Assembly: GCA_022835595.1 (NCBI GenBank)
Contig: BQUP01000004.1
Coordinates: 1,178,001-1,242,000 of the forward strand
DNA from: Cystobasidium ongulense
Taxonomy: Eukaryota; Basidiomycota; Cystobasidiomycetes; Cystobasidiales; Cystobasidiaceae
Length of the DNA stretch: 64,000 bases
Direction: 5' to 3'
Shown: one piece after another, positions 12,401 to 24,100 of the stretch
How the letters are laid out: the number at the start of each line of letters is the position of its first letter
Position numbering within the stretch: position 1 is the stretch's first letter
Made by a program: the position numbers and the translations under genes
Notes under the pieces: model-generated
What the model saw: only the letters and a program-made list of their open reading frames with translations
Database searches by the model: none
What the model was told of the DNA's origin: nothing

Positions 12401-14678
12401 AACATATTGCCGGAAACACCTTTGCGTTTACGAAGTTTGCCACGCACGTCTCCTGGGGATAAGTAGGGACGCATTTCGACGACCATATTGGCAGCTTCGA
12501 CGGAGCAAGCTAAGAAAGGGATGATGGTCAAATTAGCATCAAAGTGATAGAAAATGTCTCGGCGTTCAGTATACGCAGAAACTCACCCGTCATCTCCATA
12601 ATCTCTTCGGGCTTGGCGGTATTAAACCAAACCAGCGCAGTCGATTCTCTTTCCGCCTCTGCTTCCGATCCATCATCGCCATCTACATCATCATCGTCTC
12701 TGTCTTCATCAGTATCGTCATCGTGTAGATTAAGATCGGCAGAATCGTCCGAATCGTGTTGATTCTTTCTCTTCTTTTTCTTATGACCAGCAGCAGTTTG
12801 TTGAGCCGCAGCGGCAGCAGCAGCAGTGGCAGCATGATTAGAATGCTGTTGATGTTGTTTAGATCTAGCAGCATTAGCAGAAGCAGCCATAACTTTTTGC
12901 TGTTGTTGTCTTTGCGATTGTTGAGCAAATCTTCTTGCAGCATCCTGTTTCAACTGTACTGATTGTACGACATAGTGATATTGATCTGCAGAAGATAACT
13001 CATGGAACTTCTGTCTTGCTTCTGGTGACATTTCACTTAATAATCTTGATTGTTCTCTATTGAACCAAGCGAAATGAGGTTGACCTGGTGGTGCTTGACC
13101 TGCTTGTTGTGCTTGTTGTGGGTTCATTGGCTGTCCCGGTTGTCCTTGTGAGGCTTGAGGTTCACCACCTGCACCACCAACTCTAAACACAGGGTTCTGA
13201 CCAGGGAAGCGTTGTTGTACCATCTGCTGTCGATCTGTCGGCTGTTGCGATGCATAAGGTACATAAGGATTATTCGGTGTTCCTCTAGGCGGAATGTTAA
13301 CCTGTCCCGCGCCAGGATGCGCGCCTGGGTTTTGGGCATAATAAGCATTCCACTGTTGTCGGAGTGCTTCGCTTGCTCTCCATTGGGCAGCAAGATCCTT
13401 CTGCTGTTCGCCCGGCAGGGAATTATATACCTGCATTGAATAGTCTGTCTGCTGATTAGGCGCAAGTTGATAGTATTGAGCATGTTGACTCTGTGGTAAG
13501 ATCTGTAGAGCGGAGAATCCAATAGCGGGATGGGTTCCCACCATGATAGGAGGAGCAGGAGCCGAAGGCATAGGTAGTGCTGCTCCCGGTTGAGGTTGCA
13601 TAGCAGCTGCACTATGGCCATTGATGATACTGGCTTGGTTGCCAATGGATGCTCGTGAGCCAGGTGCGCCGCCCATTTGATGGGGATGCAGCGATTGCGA
13701 TGCAGCAGGAGGCGACATTTTGCTACCTGGGTAATTCCGAATAGGAGCAGCGCCATTTGATACTTGTCCAGGGTAATTACCCTGGGAAGGGGCAGGCGTA
13801 GGGTTGATTTGTTGACCTGGATATCTGTGAACTCCAGGAGGAGCAGCATTTCCAGCAGCGGGATTTACAAAACCACCTTGACTTAGGTTCGGAGAATTTT
13901 GTTTGTGCTGTTGCTGTTGTTGGTGCATGAGAAGCTCAATAGCAGACTTGAAGTTATGATCAAATCGACCTTGAGAGTGTTTCAAAGCTTGTCTCACGTG
14001 ATTTGGGTCTATGGAAGGGTTTTTAGCGATAAATGCAACTGCATTGACTTCTATCGCTTGTTCTAGATTGTTCGTTACTGCTGCTGCTGGATTGAGTGAT
14101 GATAATGAGGATGCACTGGGAGGAAGAGCTTGTTGCGAGACTGGTGGTGGTGAGTATTGTACTTGAGCTACGAAGGGAGTACCAGAAGTAGATCGAGCCG
14201 CTCGAGCTATCTTTTCGCGCATGCTTTCGCCAGCGGGAGGGGCAGCAGCGGGTCCACTTGCAGCCGCAGGTTGACTGGTTGGGTCTGGCGTGCCAGATGT
14301 AGGGGCTGGACTTGGAAGGCCATTGCTGTCGCTTGCAGGAGTCGAAGTGGAAGCAGAAGCAGCAGCAGCGAGGTCGCCTGCGCGTATGAGCTTCTTCTTT
14401 ACTGGGGGCTGAGCAGTTCCCCCAGGTGAAGCAGGAGAGTCTTCTTCTTCTCTAGGGCGAGCTTGCTTTTCTGAAGGTGTGGATGTGCTTGTTGCTGCAT
14501 TGCCATCGCCGTTCTGGCCATTTGCAACTGCCTGCTGCTGAGCGAGCGAGGCCTCGTAGATGGCTCTATTGCGGGCATAGATGGACTCCTGCGACTCTTC
14601 GGCGGTGCCATTAGCAGGCGAGGCTGCGTCGGGCGCGTCCATGCTTGCTTGCTTGCTTCGAGCTGTCGTGCCTGTCAC
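9447..14678 (-). CDS. FUN30: Fun30/SMARCAD1-type SNF2 chromatin remodelling ATPase
   Basis: Six exons: 14678-12587, 12509-11248, 11180-10657, 10588-10185, 10116-10022, 9950-9447; 1626 residues. Fun30 remodellers slide and exchange nucleosomes, promote heterochromatin maintenance and DNA-end resection. The N-terminal 700 residues are low-complexity (poly-Gln, poly-Ala, PQ-rich, acidic near 12660-12740) with a possible CUE-like helical segment ([14 protein letters not shown]). ATPase lobe 1: [11 protein letters not shown] (Walker A), [34 protein letters not shown]. Lobe 2: [57 protein letters not shown], and the motif VI arginines in DRTYRIGQ. The DEGH box and [12 protein letters not shown] follow Fun30 rather than INO80 or ISWI. 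The acidic/basic C-tail is unusual in length. Start at 14678; a second Met at 14642 is possible. Confidence 0.93.
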
Positions 14679-16289
14679 TTGCAGGACTAGATGGAGTGAT
14701 AAATGGCTTCAAGCTTTAAGATTGCTGTACAATCCCGGCGCAGGATCTGGAAGGCCAGTTCCAGCGCAGGCAAGAGGAGAGTAGAGGGTGATAGTCGCAC
14801 AATCAGTTCCACTCGGAAGCACTAATTAGATGTGGAGGTCGTGTTTGTTTGTACCGACGGTCAACACTGCGACGGCCTTTTGACGGTTGCTCGAGGCCGT
14901 GGATGGACAGATGCCTCTGCTCTGCTCGGATGATAGCTACGGATATGCTGAACCGAAGTGGACATGCATGTTAGCAAGACTATGAGGATATAGCACATGC
15001 TTCTGCGTCGACAGGCCTGACTCGCTCACCTCTACGCGAATGGGCAGACAATGCAGTGTCGAAGTTGGTCGACAACGGGCACTTGAGGTGCCACCGTCAG
15101 ACGGTGAACGATAGACAGCGATGCACAGGCTAGGGATACGAGTCCAGCTGTGGCCCTCGTCCTGCTCTGCTGTGGCCTCGGTGTTCGGAGGGTCTATGGT
15201 TGTTGGGTGCAGTCAAAGGCATGCAGTCGGTCGTGTCAGCGAGACGCTCTCTTTCTGTGCGCTGGGCGAGCAGCGAGTGAGCAACAGTCGCAGGATATCA
15301 CTAGATGCAAGCAGCAACACGCACGTTCATTCAGACACGGTCAAGGATCACAAAACAGGAACATTATATCGCGGCAACATGTGATCCAGATTCCCGGCTC
15401 ACTATCGGGCTGTCCTGGTTCATGTATATGTCCTCCAGCTTCCACGGCATTCCATGCAATACCCAGCAGACAGCACAAGCAGCGCACCTGAAGTCGTGCA
15501 CTGACTTCTCGCCATCCGCTGACACTCTTCATCACCATCTACCTCGATCATCGCCATCTCTCCACCATTTCCGCCTCTCCTCGTCGCCTTTGGGTCTACG
15601 ACATGGTGGCAAACAGGAATTTGGATGTGCTCGCTTGCTATCTTGACTGATGCTGGCTTCTTCAAGAGCGTTTGAGAGATGCAGGGAGCTCTGTCTGGGC
15701 TCTCACAGGATGTCTGATGGTCACTTTACGGCCTGTCAGAAGAGAGACTGATTCGTACCAAATTCAAAGATGGGCTGTTTGTCTGAGTAAAACACCTCAG
15801 CGAGGCATGCCTCAAGTCGAGGCACAAGTTAAGCAGATGAATGTACAGTCTGGAATTGTGAGTTTTGGGTAGCTCTTTTTTCTAGGCAGTCACGACCTAC
15901 CCAGACGTCACCTTTCAATAGGCAACTGAGAGGGGATCCCTCCATAGGAACCAACGCTTGAAGAGTATTGTTTCTAGATTTTACTAGAGCGTATAAGTAT
16001 GTTGAGACACCCCAAAGAGCGCAGCTCTATTGTAGCTATCATTTCAGCTCTGTCGCTAACAGTCGCGTGGAATGTGACAAACTTTCATTGCATCTTCTTC
16101 CAATATCTCATACAACCAAAAGGCATGTGTAACATACGTAGTTGGAAGGTGCAATGTCTCTTGCTTCAAGTGTCATACGTCGACCTTTTGCTATCGGTCC
16201 TCATAGAGGTGATCGGTTCCTTCGTTGGACATGCAATGCGTTGTGTCTCTTTGCTATCGCCCATTACACCAAGTAACAACGCCAGCCAG
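14679..16289. other. Long divergent intergenic region
   Basis: About 1.6 kb between the start of the remodeller gene and cardiolipin synthase, the longest spacer in the window. Several short frames occur but none shows a family motif. A weak two-exon possibility on the minus strand (15532-15488 spliced to about 15440-15373, encoding about 38 residues ending VSRESGSHVAAI) has a canonical intron and keeps frame, yet has no recognised homologue in my memory. The plus-strand frame 15999-16289 is open into the cardiolipin synthase exon and is probably its 5' leader. Confidence 0.45.
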
Positions 16290-17559
16290 ATGTTGCTCCG
16301 TACTTGTGCACTACGCTCCAAGCCATGTTTCGCTGTCCCTCTTCCCTCGCTGGCGTATCGAAGATTACCGGCTCAAGCTTCAAGTCTACGTTTCACAAGT
16401 AGATCTCACCTCTTGGCTGGATATGCGACTTCTACAAATCCAACAACAGCCAATAAAGCGAATAGTCTACCTTTAGATGCTTCAAAACTTTCAGATCCAG
16501 GGTCAGGTAATAAGGATTCATTTGAACAACAGCAAATACCTCGAGATTCACTTGTACAAGAAACAGCTTCGGGACAACAACAACCACCAAGTAGCGATAT
16601 ACCACTGCCACCTCCAGTAACGCGCGAGAATATCTATACAATCCCAAATGCACTTACTGTATCAAGAATCATATCTTGTCCTTTCTTGGGCTATTTCATC
16701 ATAAATGGTAATTTCGTATATGCTACTTCATTACTATTCTATGCTGGCGTTAGCGATTTGGTATGTTGAATTCTCTTGCATTAGATTCGGAACAAAACAC
16801 TTCGAAGTTGTGACTGACGCCGCTTGTTTGCCTGTTGTCTACACGTAACAGGTCGATGGGTGGTTAGCAAGGAAATATAATATGGGAACAGTCTTTGGAA
16901 GTATTCTAGACCCAGCAGCTGATAAAGCACTTATGACAACCCTAACAATAGCATTAGCAATTAAAGGTTTATTACCTGTTTCTTTAGCAATACTCATATT
17001 AGGTAGAGATGTTGCTTTATCGATATCTGCTTTCTACTTTAGATATATTTCATTACCTGAGCCTGTGAGTTTCTTTTAACAGGGATGGAACTTCTCTCAA
17101 ATGCCCTATGGTGAGAAGGCTGATCATTTGAATTTGTGTCATGATGCGTAGAAAACGTTCAAGCGATATTGGGATTTCTCAATACCTTCAGCGGAAGTTA
17201 AGCCAACGCAAATCAGCAAAGTAATGATAACCTTGTTACTTGTCTGACAGCTGTGAGCCTTTTCCTGACGTTCATTCTTGTGTCTATATCAGTACAATAC
17301 CTTCCTCCAGCTCGTGCTCATGGGAGTGACCACCGTCTCTCCATTGGTACCGTTCAACATCGTTATGCCGCTCAAGGCTCTACAGTAAGCACATGATACA
17401 CGAAGTCTCTCATCGAAAGAGCAATTTGATCCTCATTCTAAATACAATCACAGAGCTGTCGTTGCTGGTACAACAATTTGGTCGGGACTATCGTACGTAG
17501 GAGGTAGACAAGGATTACGTATCATAAGTCAAAAGGCTAAAGAAGCAGCAAAGAAGTAA
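16290..17559 (+). CDS. CRD1: Mitochondrial cardiolipin synthase (CDP-alcohol phosphatidyltransferase)
   Basis: Joins phosphatidylglycerol and CDP-diacylglycerol to make cardiolipin in the inner membrane. Five exons: 16290-16760, 16852-17064, 17152-17220, 17293-17384, 17454-17559; 316 residues. The N-terminus is a Ser/Arg/Leu presequence. ENIYTIPNALTVSRIISC opens the catalytic domain. The CAPT motif D-G-x2-A-R-x8-G-x3-D-x3-D is complete, running DGWLARKYNMGTVFG then SILDPAADK, and several hydrophobic segments follow (TLTIALAIKGLLPVSLAILI). The tail ends AKEAAKK. Start at 16290 is preferred because it yields the targeting sequence; an in-frame ATG at 15999 would add hydrophobic residues unlike a presequence. 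Exon 2 uses many A/T-ending codons (TTA Leu), unlike exon 1. Confidence 0.93.
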
Positions 17560-17680
17560 TAAAGTCAGGGTACCGTCGTTGACTACAATGCGACGATGAG
17601 CGCTTCATGTGTTTTCGGTATGTAGTCATGTTGTTTCCGATTTCATTACTTTGTGTATTACGATTCATACAGTAACTACC

Positions 17681-19270
17681 TCAAGCTTCGGGAGATGCAA
17701 CAGTCTCGGTGACAACGATAGAATGTAATTTATCATTTCTAACCGAGACTCCTCTACTTCTACCCTTTTTGACTACACCTCTAGCAGTAGCACCAGCAAT
17801 AGCTCTTAGACCTCTCGTGAATAATAGGACATTTCCATCACTTCCAACAAGAGCCTCTAAGAAACTTGCATCTGTAGGTTCATTCTCCAATAATAATGTA
17901 TCGTACATATGTTGATATATACCTGCAGCTTCTATGCGCGACAGTGGTCCTGGAGAGTCGTTCTTTGCTTTAGGAATGTCCAAAGAAGTGGATTTATTGA
18001 GAGCTCCGATTGCTGTTATTGATGATGATGGTGACTCTTTACTTGACAGACACGCTCGGAGCAGACGTGGGACTGATAGATTTTCAGGTTCGATAGGCTT
18101 GTTTTCGACTGTAACATACTTGCTCGTCTTGTACAATGCCTCTACGGAGTCGACAGCAACGAGAATAGGCGACCTTTTGGAACGACAGCACTCGTCAATT
18201 CATGGCCACATGTACAGAAGCACATGGAAGGGTTGACGACTCACTTTTCGCTCGATGACTTCAATAACTGTTCCAGAGCACTCGAAGCAGACGCTACATC
18301 CTTTGCACCTTTCTCCACAGCCTGCAACACGTCCTTGTCAAGTTTCGAAAGCGCGGACTTTTCGTTCGTAGATAAGAAGCGTTTGAGCAGTAGTTGAGCT
18401 ACAACTGGTTGGTCGTATATAGTCTCTTTGCCTTGAGGCTGATTGAAAGCATACTTGGCATCCACGAAGTCGTACGCTGTGATGGGACGTTTCCTTAGCT
18501 GTGTTATGATTGTAACACTTTGTGCTATCTGTCCAAGGACGTACCATCGGGAATATGCAATATGAGGTACCCATCAGCCTGACAAGCTGCCACCGTCTGT
18601 AAGAGCACAGTACTCCTCCCTGAACCAGTTCTTCCTCCCAGAACAACCTTCAATTGCTTGGCTCCTTGAAGCTGTTGGACCAGGGAGACAGTAGCTTTCC
18701 GTAGAACCGTAGTAGGTCTTGATGTAAGGCTCAAATCTCTTCGTAATGTTCGGGGAATGGTATTGTCTAGGACTTTGCTTGCGAATAACTCTGGGTATAC
18801 CATCGCTGTGCCGACTTGCTTTTCTTTCAGCTTGTTCTATTTCGTCAATCAAAAGGGCGAACTGTTTTAGCTTTTGTGATATCGACCAAAGACTTTCTTG
18901 ATTCCCACCTTTGATAGAACAGGAAGTTCTGCGACATCGACAGCTCTCGCGACGCTGCTTGCGCCAGGCAATAGCTTTGAAGTGGACGCCTGAGACGCAC
19001 AGCAGGGTCAGCATTCGACCCAGCAAGCTAGAGAGTAGAGGACGTCCACCCACATCAGCCGAACCGCCAGACCGTCCAGCTGCTGCGTTGCTTCTGAATA
19101 TAGGCTTGCCTGTGGACGTCGACAAGGCGATCACGGAAAAAAAGCAAGGCAGTCAGCGTGTGGTCGTCGAGTTGCCGGCACGTCAGACACGCACTTGGAG
19201 GCGCACTGCAGCTCGCTGAGGAGTGGACTGCACGTCGAAATGACGGGCCTGCTGTTGCTCGAGAAGCCAT
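17681..19270 (-). CDS. RSM23: Mitochondrial ribosomal small-subunit protein mS29 (DAP3)
   Basis: mS29 is a P-loop protein in the head of the mitochondrial small subunit, near the inter-subunit bridge. Six exons: 19270-19195, 19109-19054, 18989-18909, 18836-18545, 18476-18245, 18173-17681; 409 residues. Presequence MASRATAGPSFRRAVHSSAS, then VAELPVLSK, QVGTAMVYPELF, the nucleotide loop VVLGGRTGSGRSTVL, YLILHIPDA, a QPQGKETIYDQPVVAQLL block, and ILVAVDSVEALYKTSKYV, as in DAP3. The loop reads G-x4-G-R-S: the usual Walker A lysine is arginine. The intron between LPVLSK and NKLKEK is 72 nt with acceptor aaatag. Shares a spacer of about 115 bp with the divergent rhomboid gene and ends tail-to-tail with cardiolipin synthase. 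Confidence 0.88.
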
Positions 19271-19385
19271 GCTGGAAGTGATGGGATGCGACGATTGTCC
19301 TGATGCCAACAGGCGGGCGTTGAAGGCTCATCGAAGAAGGTGAAACCGACACGCTGGTCTGCTTTCGTCCACCGCATCTCGCACA
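19271..19385. promoter_or_regulatory. Divergent promoter of mS29 and rhomboid genes
   Basis: Only 115 bp separate the two start codons, so both mitochondrial genes must be driven from this stretch. No known factor site is obvious by eye. Confidence 0.55.
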
Positions 19386-21097
19386 ATGGCTGCTGCTTTC
19401 CGATGCACCTCTATACGATGCGGCGTCTCACTGGACGGGCCTGCTGCTCGCCGCTTTCGCTGTCCGACACCTCTGCCTGCGGCTAGTCAAGTGTCGCGAA
19501 TACTAGCAAGACGGTCCATCGGCAGACGCTTCTACGCCCAGAACAGCAAGAACAACGACATATTCGCATCCATGGCCCAGGGAACTACTCGGACAGTCGT
19601 GTTCGAGGCGCCAGACGTCCATCGAACGCTGAAGCCCTCCCTCTTACGCCCGTTTCTCTTCACTATAGCTTGTGGACTAGGGACATATGGACTAGCTGCC
19701 TATCTGACCAATGTCGACACAAAGAAACAGCAAGACAAGCTCAAAGAGCAGAGCAGTTCCATCTTTCGAAGAAGCGTGACGAGCGTAGACTTGGCCATGG
19801 CGAGAAGGACGGAACTCATAGCCGATGCAAAGGCATTCTTGCGACGTCAGTTGGGCGAAAGACCAGATATAAACAGTGCAAAGACGAGAATATATACAAT
19901 TGTAACGGAATGGTGGATTAACAATACAGAAGCGCAGAGAACATGTATAGCGCTCATAGGTGTACAAGCCATCATCTATCTGGGCTGGAAGGTCCGCCCG
20001 GCATTCTTTTCAAAGGCATTTACGCATTGTTAGTACTTCATTCGCTATGTGGACAGACCCCTAGCTGACATAGCTCTTTCCCTAGACCCTCTCAGCGGCA
20101 GAAGCTACAGTGAGTATACAGAAATAACATGGCAGTTAGGAAGAAGCAATCTTACATATTCCTCTCAGCCCTCCTTACATCGACTTTCAGCCATTCAAGC
20201 GGTGCTCATTTCCTCTTCAATTCCATAGCCTTCTACAGCTTCGGGCCGAGTGAGTCGGTCGGACGGTCCTACAGGTTCATGCATGTGCTGATGCCGTTGT
20301 TGGGTATTTGTAGCTGCTATGGCATACCTATGGCAACCTAATCGCGAACCAAGCTCTGACCTAAGAGAATCTACCTCAAAATACCATTTCCTCGCTCTCT
20401 TCGCGACGGCGGGAGTTATCTCTGCTCTTTTTTCGCACGCCTATTCATTGCTATACATGCTGCCTAGAGCATTATTAGGCTCTCGCTCGGCGGCTGTCCT
20501 TCCGTCGCTGGGAGCAAGTGGCTCGATTTACGCAACTGTCGTAGTAACAGCCTTAGGTTAGTCGGCATGTGCCAAGCCAGGAGACTGTGTTTACTGACCA
20601 TCCTACTTTCAGCATATCCCGATAATCAAGTCAGCTTGATTATCTTCCCATTCGCATCGTTTCCCATTGGAGGAGGCGTTGCTGCCCTAGTAAGCTATAA
20701 CACGCATTTCATAACAAAGCTCCTTCTCAGCTGACTGAACAACTAAAATCAGATCATGTTCGATGTTATCGGCTTGCTAAGTGCTCGATTCCGGTAAGTC
20801 GACAAGCATTCAAGAGGTCAGGGCTGTTATGCTGAGTTGCCATTGTCCGTCTCTGTAGCATGCTTATCGCCAGAAACTTGGGAGTCTTGCTAGATCACGC
20901 AGGTCATGTAAGTTGCTCATGTTTGTAAAGATGTCACAACAGAATGAGCTGACAGAAACGATGTCTAGCTCGGTGGAGCTGCGTGTGGCTGGCTAGCATT
21001 CCACTTCGGTGGTCCATTCTTCGATTCTATGAGACGACTTCTAGGTGACGACCCGAAATCTAAACCAATGAACACAGTGATACCATTACGACGATAA
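19386..21097 (+). CDS. PCP1: Mitochondrial rhomboid protease (Pcp1/PARL-type)
   Basis: An inner-membrane serine protease; the yeast member processes Mgm1 and Ccp1. Eight exons: 19386-20028, 20086-20109, 20169-20249, 20314-20556, 20613-20689, 20753-20793, 20859-20907, 20969-21097; 428 residues. After an Arg/Ser-rich presequence and a first membrane segment (LRPFLFTIACGLGTYGLAAYL), the core has YTLLTSTFSHSSGAHFLFNS with the family's FSH-x3-H-x2-N block, SFGPTAMAYL, the nucleophile motif LGASGSIYA (Ser) and the catalytic His in LLDHAGHLGGAACGW. The extra N-terminal segment marks the PARL type. Exon 2 is 24 nt. Faces the divergent mS29 gene across about 115 bp. Confidence 0.92.
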
Positions 21098-21170
21098 AAC
21101 AGTGCTTGAGTTATATTGTTGTCAACAGGAATGTGCAGACTTAATAAACAACGACCATGCTGCGATATCA

Positions 21171-24100
21171 CTACTCTTTCTTGGTTACTCTTTCAACCAG
21201 ACCATCACTCATGCTGACCAGTCGATCCAAGAAGACATTCTTGTCCAGATGAACATTCTGCCTTGTCTTGCTGTCTTCACTTTGCACTGCTTTTCCAGGG
21301 CGAGTAGGGAAATCCAGTGCTATTCTAAACGCACGTTCTTTCCCGACAAGAGATGGGTTAAACAGACCGCCAATGGCGATTCCGCCGCAATGATCGTAGA
21401 AGAACACAGCGATGTCGCCAGAAAGCGCCTAAAAGCCTGATGTTAATATATTTCAATCGCTACATGACGCAAACTTTGACTTACCTGTAGACGAGATAGA
21501 TACGACTGGACCGGACTGAACCCAGGTCGAATGGTTTGAGGTGCATCTGGTCTTTTGGCCAGGTCGCTGCCTGACGGCACGATTGCTTGCATGTGATTTG
21601 AGACTTTTGAAGGGTGAAGATGTAGGACAAAGTCAAACGCATCGTAATCTGGGGTGAACAGATGCTGCGAGGCGAGACAAGTGATGTTAGAGCATGCCAC
21701 AATTGCTCATGAACTTCGAACTTGACTCCAGCAACTCACCTGAATCTGAGGATTTCCCATCAACATCGCTGACGATAATGCTTGCAGACATGCTCCGGCT
21801 AGCTCCTGTACTCTGCCAGCGATCAATTTGCTTGGAGAACTCTCGCCCCACGCTCTACCACTTGTATCCTTCTCTGTAGCGATGAACCATGCTGATTTTG
21901 TAAGAGTAGGATCTGCTTTCCGGAGCGCTGTGAATACCTGTAAAGCTCTCTGCTTCTGGCGGTCCGGGAATGATGGGACTATCTCTGCCTCGTGGACATT
22001 AGGTGCCGTGAATACAGGTACTAACAATGGCTGTTCCCTCCATTGCCATTGAGCCAAGAATTGCAGAACACGCGCGAAGCCAGCGACTCCAGTTGACGGG
22101 GCTTCGTATGCGCTCTCGGCATCAAGGTAGATGTGAGCAGCGACCAGCTCAATGAGCTCGGCAGGTAGATGAACAGCCAAGCAATGAGCAGCTAGCCAAC
22201 GCTTTGTGATCCTCACAGTTGTTGAGTAGCTGGCGTGCCTCTGCTGTAGTGCACTGATGGCTCCATGGTGATCCGGCAAAACGGTGAATATCTTGTGATG
22301 TTTGAGCAGAGAAGCTTGAGTCTTTTTCCTTTCCCCTTCGAGTTCTTCGTCGTCGTCAATGAGAGCATCTTCCATGAGGGTTCGCTCACGATCGTGGTGG
22401 ATGCGTAGTCGGAAGGCAAATCCTTGAGGTAGCACTACAGCTAAGTTGCAGTAGTCGGTGACTGGGTCTGCCTTGAGATCGTATTGCAACTCGCACCGAC
22501 AACCCGTAATTGCACGTGGCAAACTTTGAGCTAGACGTGCCAAGAAGGCGCCTTTGATCTTTTGAATTGCCTCTAGATCTTCGGGCCACTTTCCTGAACC
22601 TTCAAACACGATATGGCACTCGTGTAGTATCAGCTGATTCGCAGAATTTGATATGGTCGGGAGTCCCTTGACTCTGACTGCGCCAGGAACGAAGGTGCTG
22701 GTGTACCTCAGACCGTCAGAGACGGGCACGACACTTGTGATCTGTAACGGTAGGTCTTTGAGCTCTTTGAGCTCCTTGACTAGATAGTCAAACGCCGAAG
22801 TCAAGGGGGAGAAGCCCGTTTCCTGAGGATCGGCGTTGTAAAGAGCTTTGCGTATTTGTACCGCTTCCGCTAGCAACTTGTCATAAGCACTAGCGAAGAA
22901 GTGACTTGATGTGGGGGATAAGCCAAAGTGGTGCGCTAGAAGATGCTGTATGAGATTCATGAAGATCTTCGAACGCTGTTCCGGACCCTCGGCTTCCCAC
23001 ACGACACTCTCAAGGATGCGTCCATCTCTAAACTTGCGGGTTTCTGCTTTGCTTCCCCATAGATCTCGAAACTTGAGGACTTCTTCCTTGATGTCTGCTG
23101 GAGGTCCGTATTCGACCAGACGCTGTATTTGTGCTGGTTCTAGATATAGTCCAAGATGAAGTGCTATCGCATCAGTCCCCAATCCGTATTGAGGCATCAA
23201 CGAGATGGCTCGAGCTCGACCGCCCAAGCCCTGTTTTAGGACAGATGCCAGCTTGCTCAGCACGTTCGCTGATCTCGATGAGGAATCTAAAGACTCCTTG
23301 CAATGCAGCGAGCTAACGGGAAGGTCGATTCTGCAAACAAGATATCAGCCCAGGTCATGGACAATAAAATGCGGAATTCTAACGGACTTGGCTACTTGGT
23401 CGAAGCGTAGATGCGGCTGATCCATGTTGCGAAGGAGGACCTGGTCAAACGCGTCTGCATCCCCTCGCTTGAGAATACGAAGGGCAAGTTTTGCTTCATA
23501 TTGAAGCTAGATTTGCGAGGACAGTATTCAGATACATGCAAGGCATTCTTCGTAAGCAAAGAGACCCACAAGATTCAGCGCCGATAAGGGTGTTTCCGCT
23601 AAGAGATTTGTGACCCCCGTGGGATCGGTGAGCACTGGACCTTGATAGTCTTGCCAATCTGTAACCGCCGGGGCTTTGTCGTGTCTGACAAAGGTGAAGG
23701 CGACCAGCTTGACAGTTTCAAAGTCGGTACGGGCTAGACAGCAATCGACCGGTAAGTTGGTATATCCATGAAGATGTTTTTCTGGTAACTTACCTAGGCA
23801 ATCCAAGGTCGCTTTGAAGGCCTGCCATGCTCCACTTCCTGCTGGGACCGTTCTCACACCTTTGCAGGTGCCATCGAGCACGTATGCAAGTACTGTACTG
23901 AGAAGGTATAGGCAATGCGATAATCCATACTCTCGTCTAAGATTCCGCTGTGATGCCCAGGTCTTCAGAAGTAGAGCAGCTTGCGCGAACGCATCGGAGC
24001 GATTTGCGATGCGACCCATGTACGTTGCTGTCTGTATCACTGAGCCATCAGAAGCCACGTCCGAGTTATAAATGGGACTTGCTGGCCCAACGCTGTCGCT

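Noticed and set aside
15121-15646. Overlapping plus-strand frames of 87-113 codons in the long spacer
   Set aside because: Frames overlap in different phases, show no motif and have random composition.
15999-16289. 5' extension of cardiolipin synthase
   Set aside because: Hydrophobic run unlike a mitochondrial presequence; a later ATG fits better.
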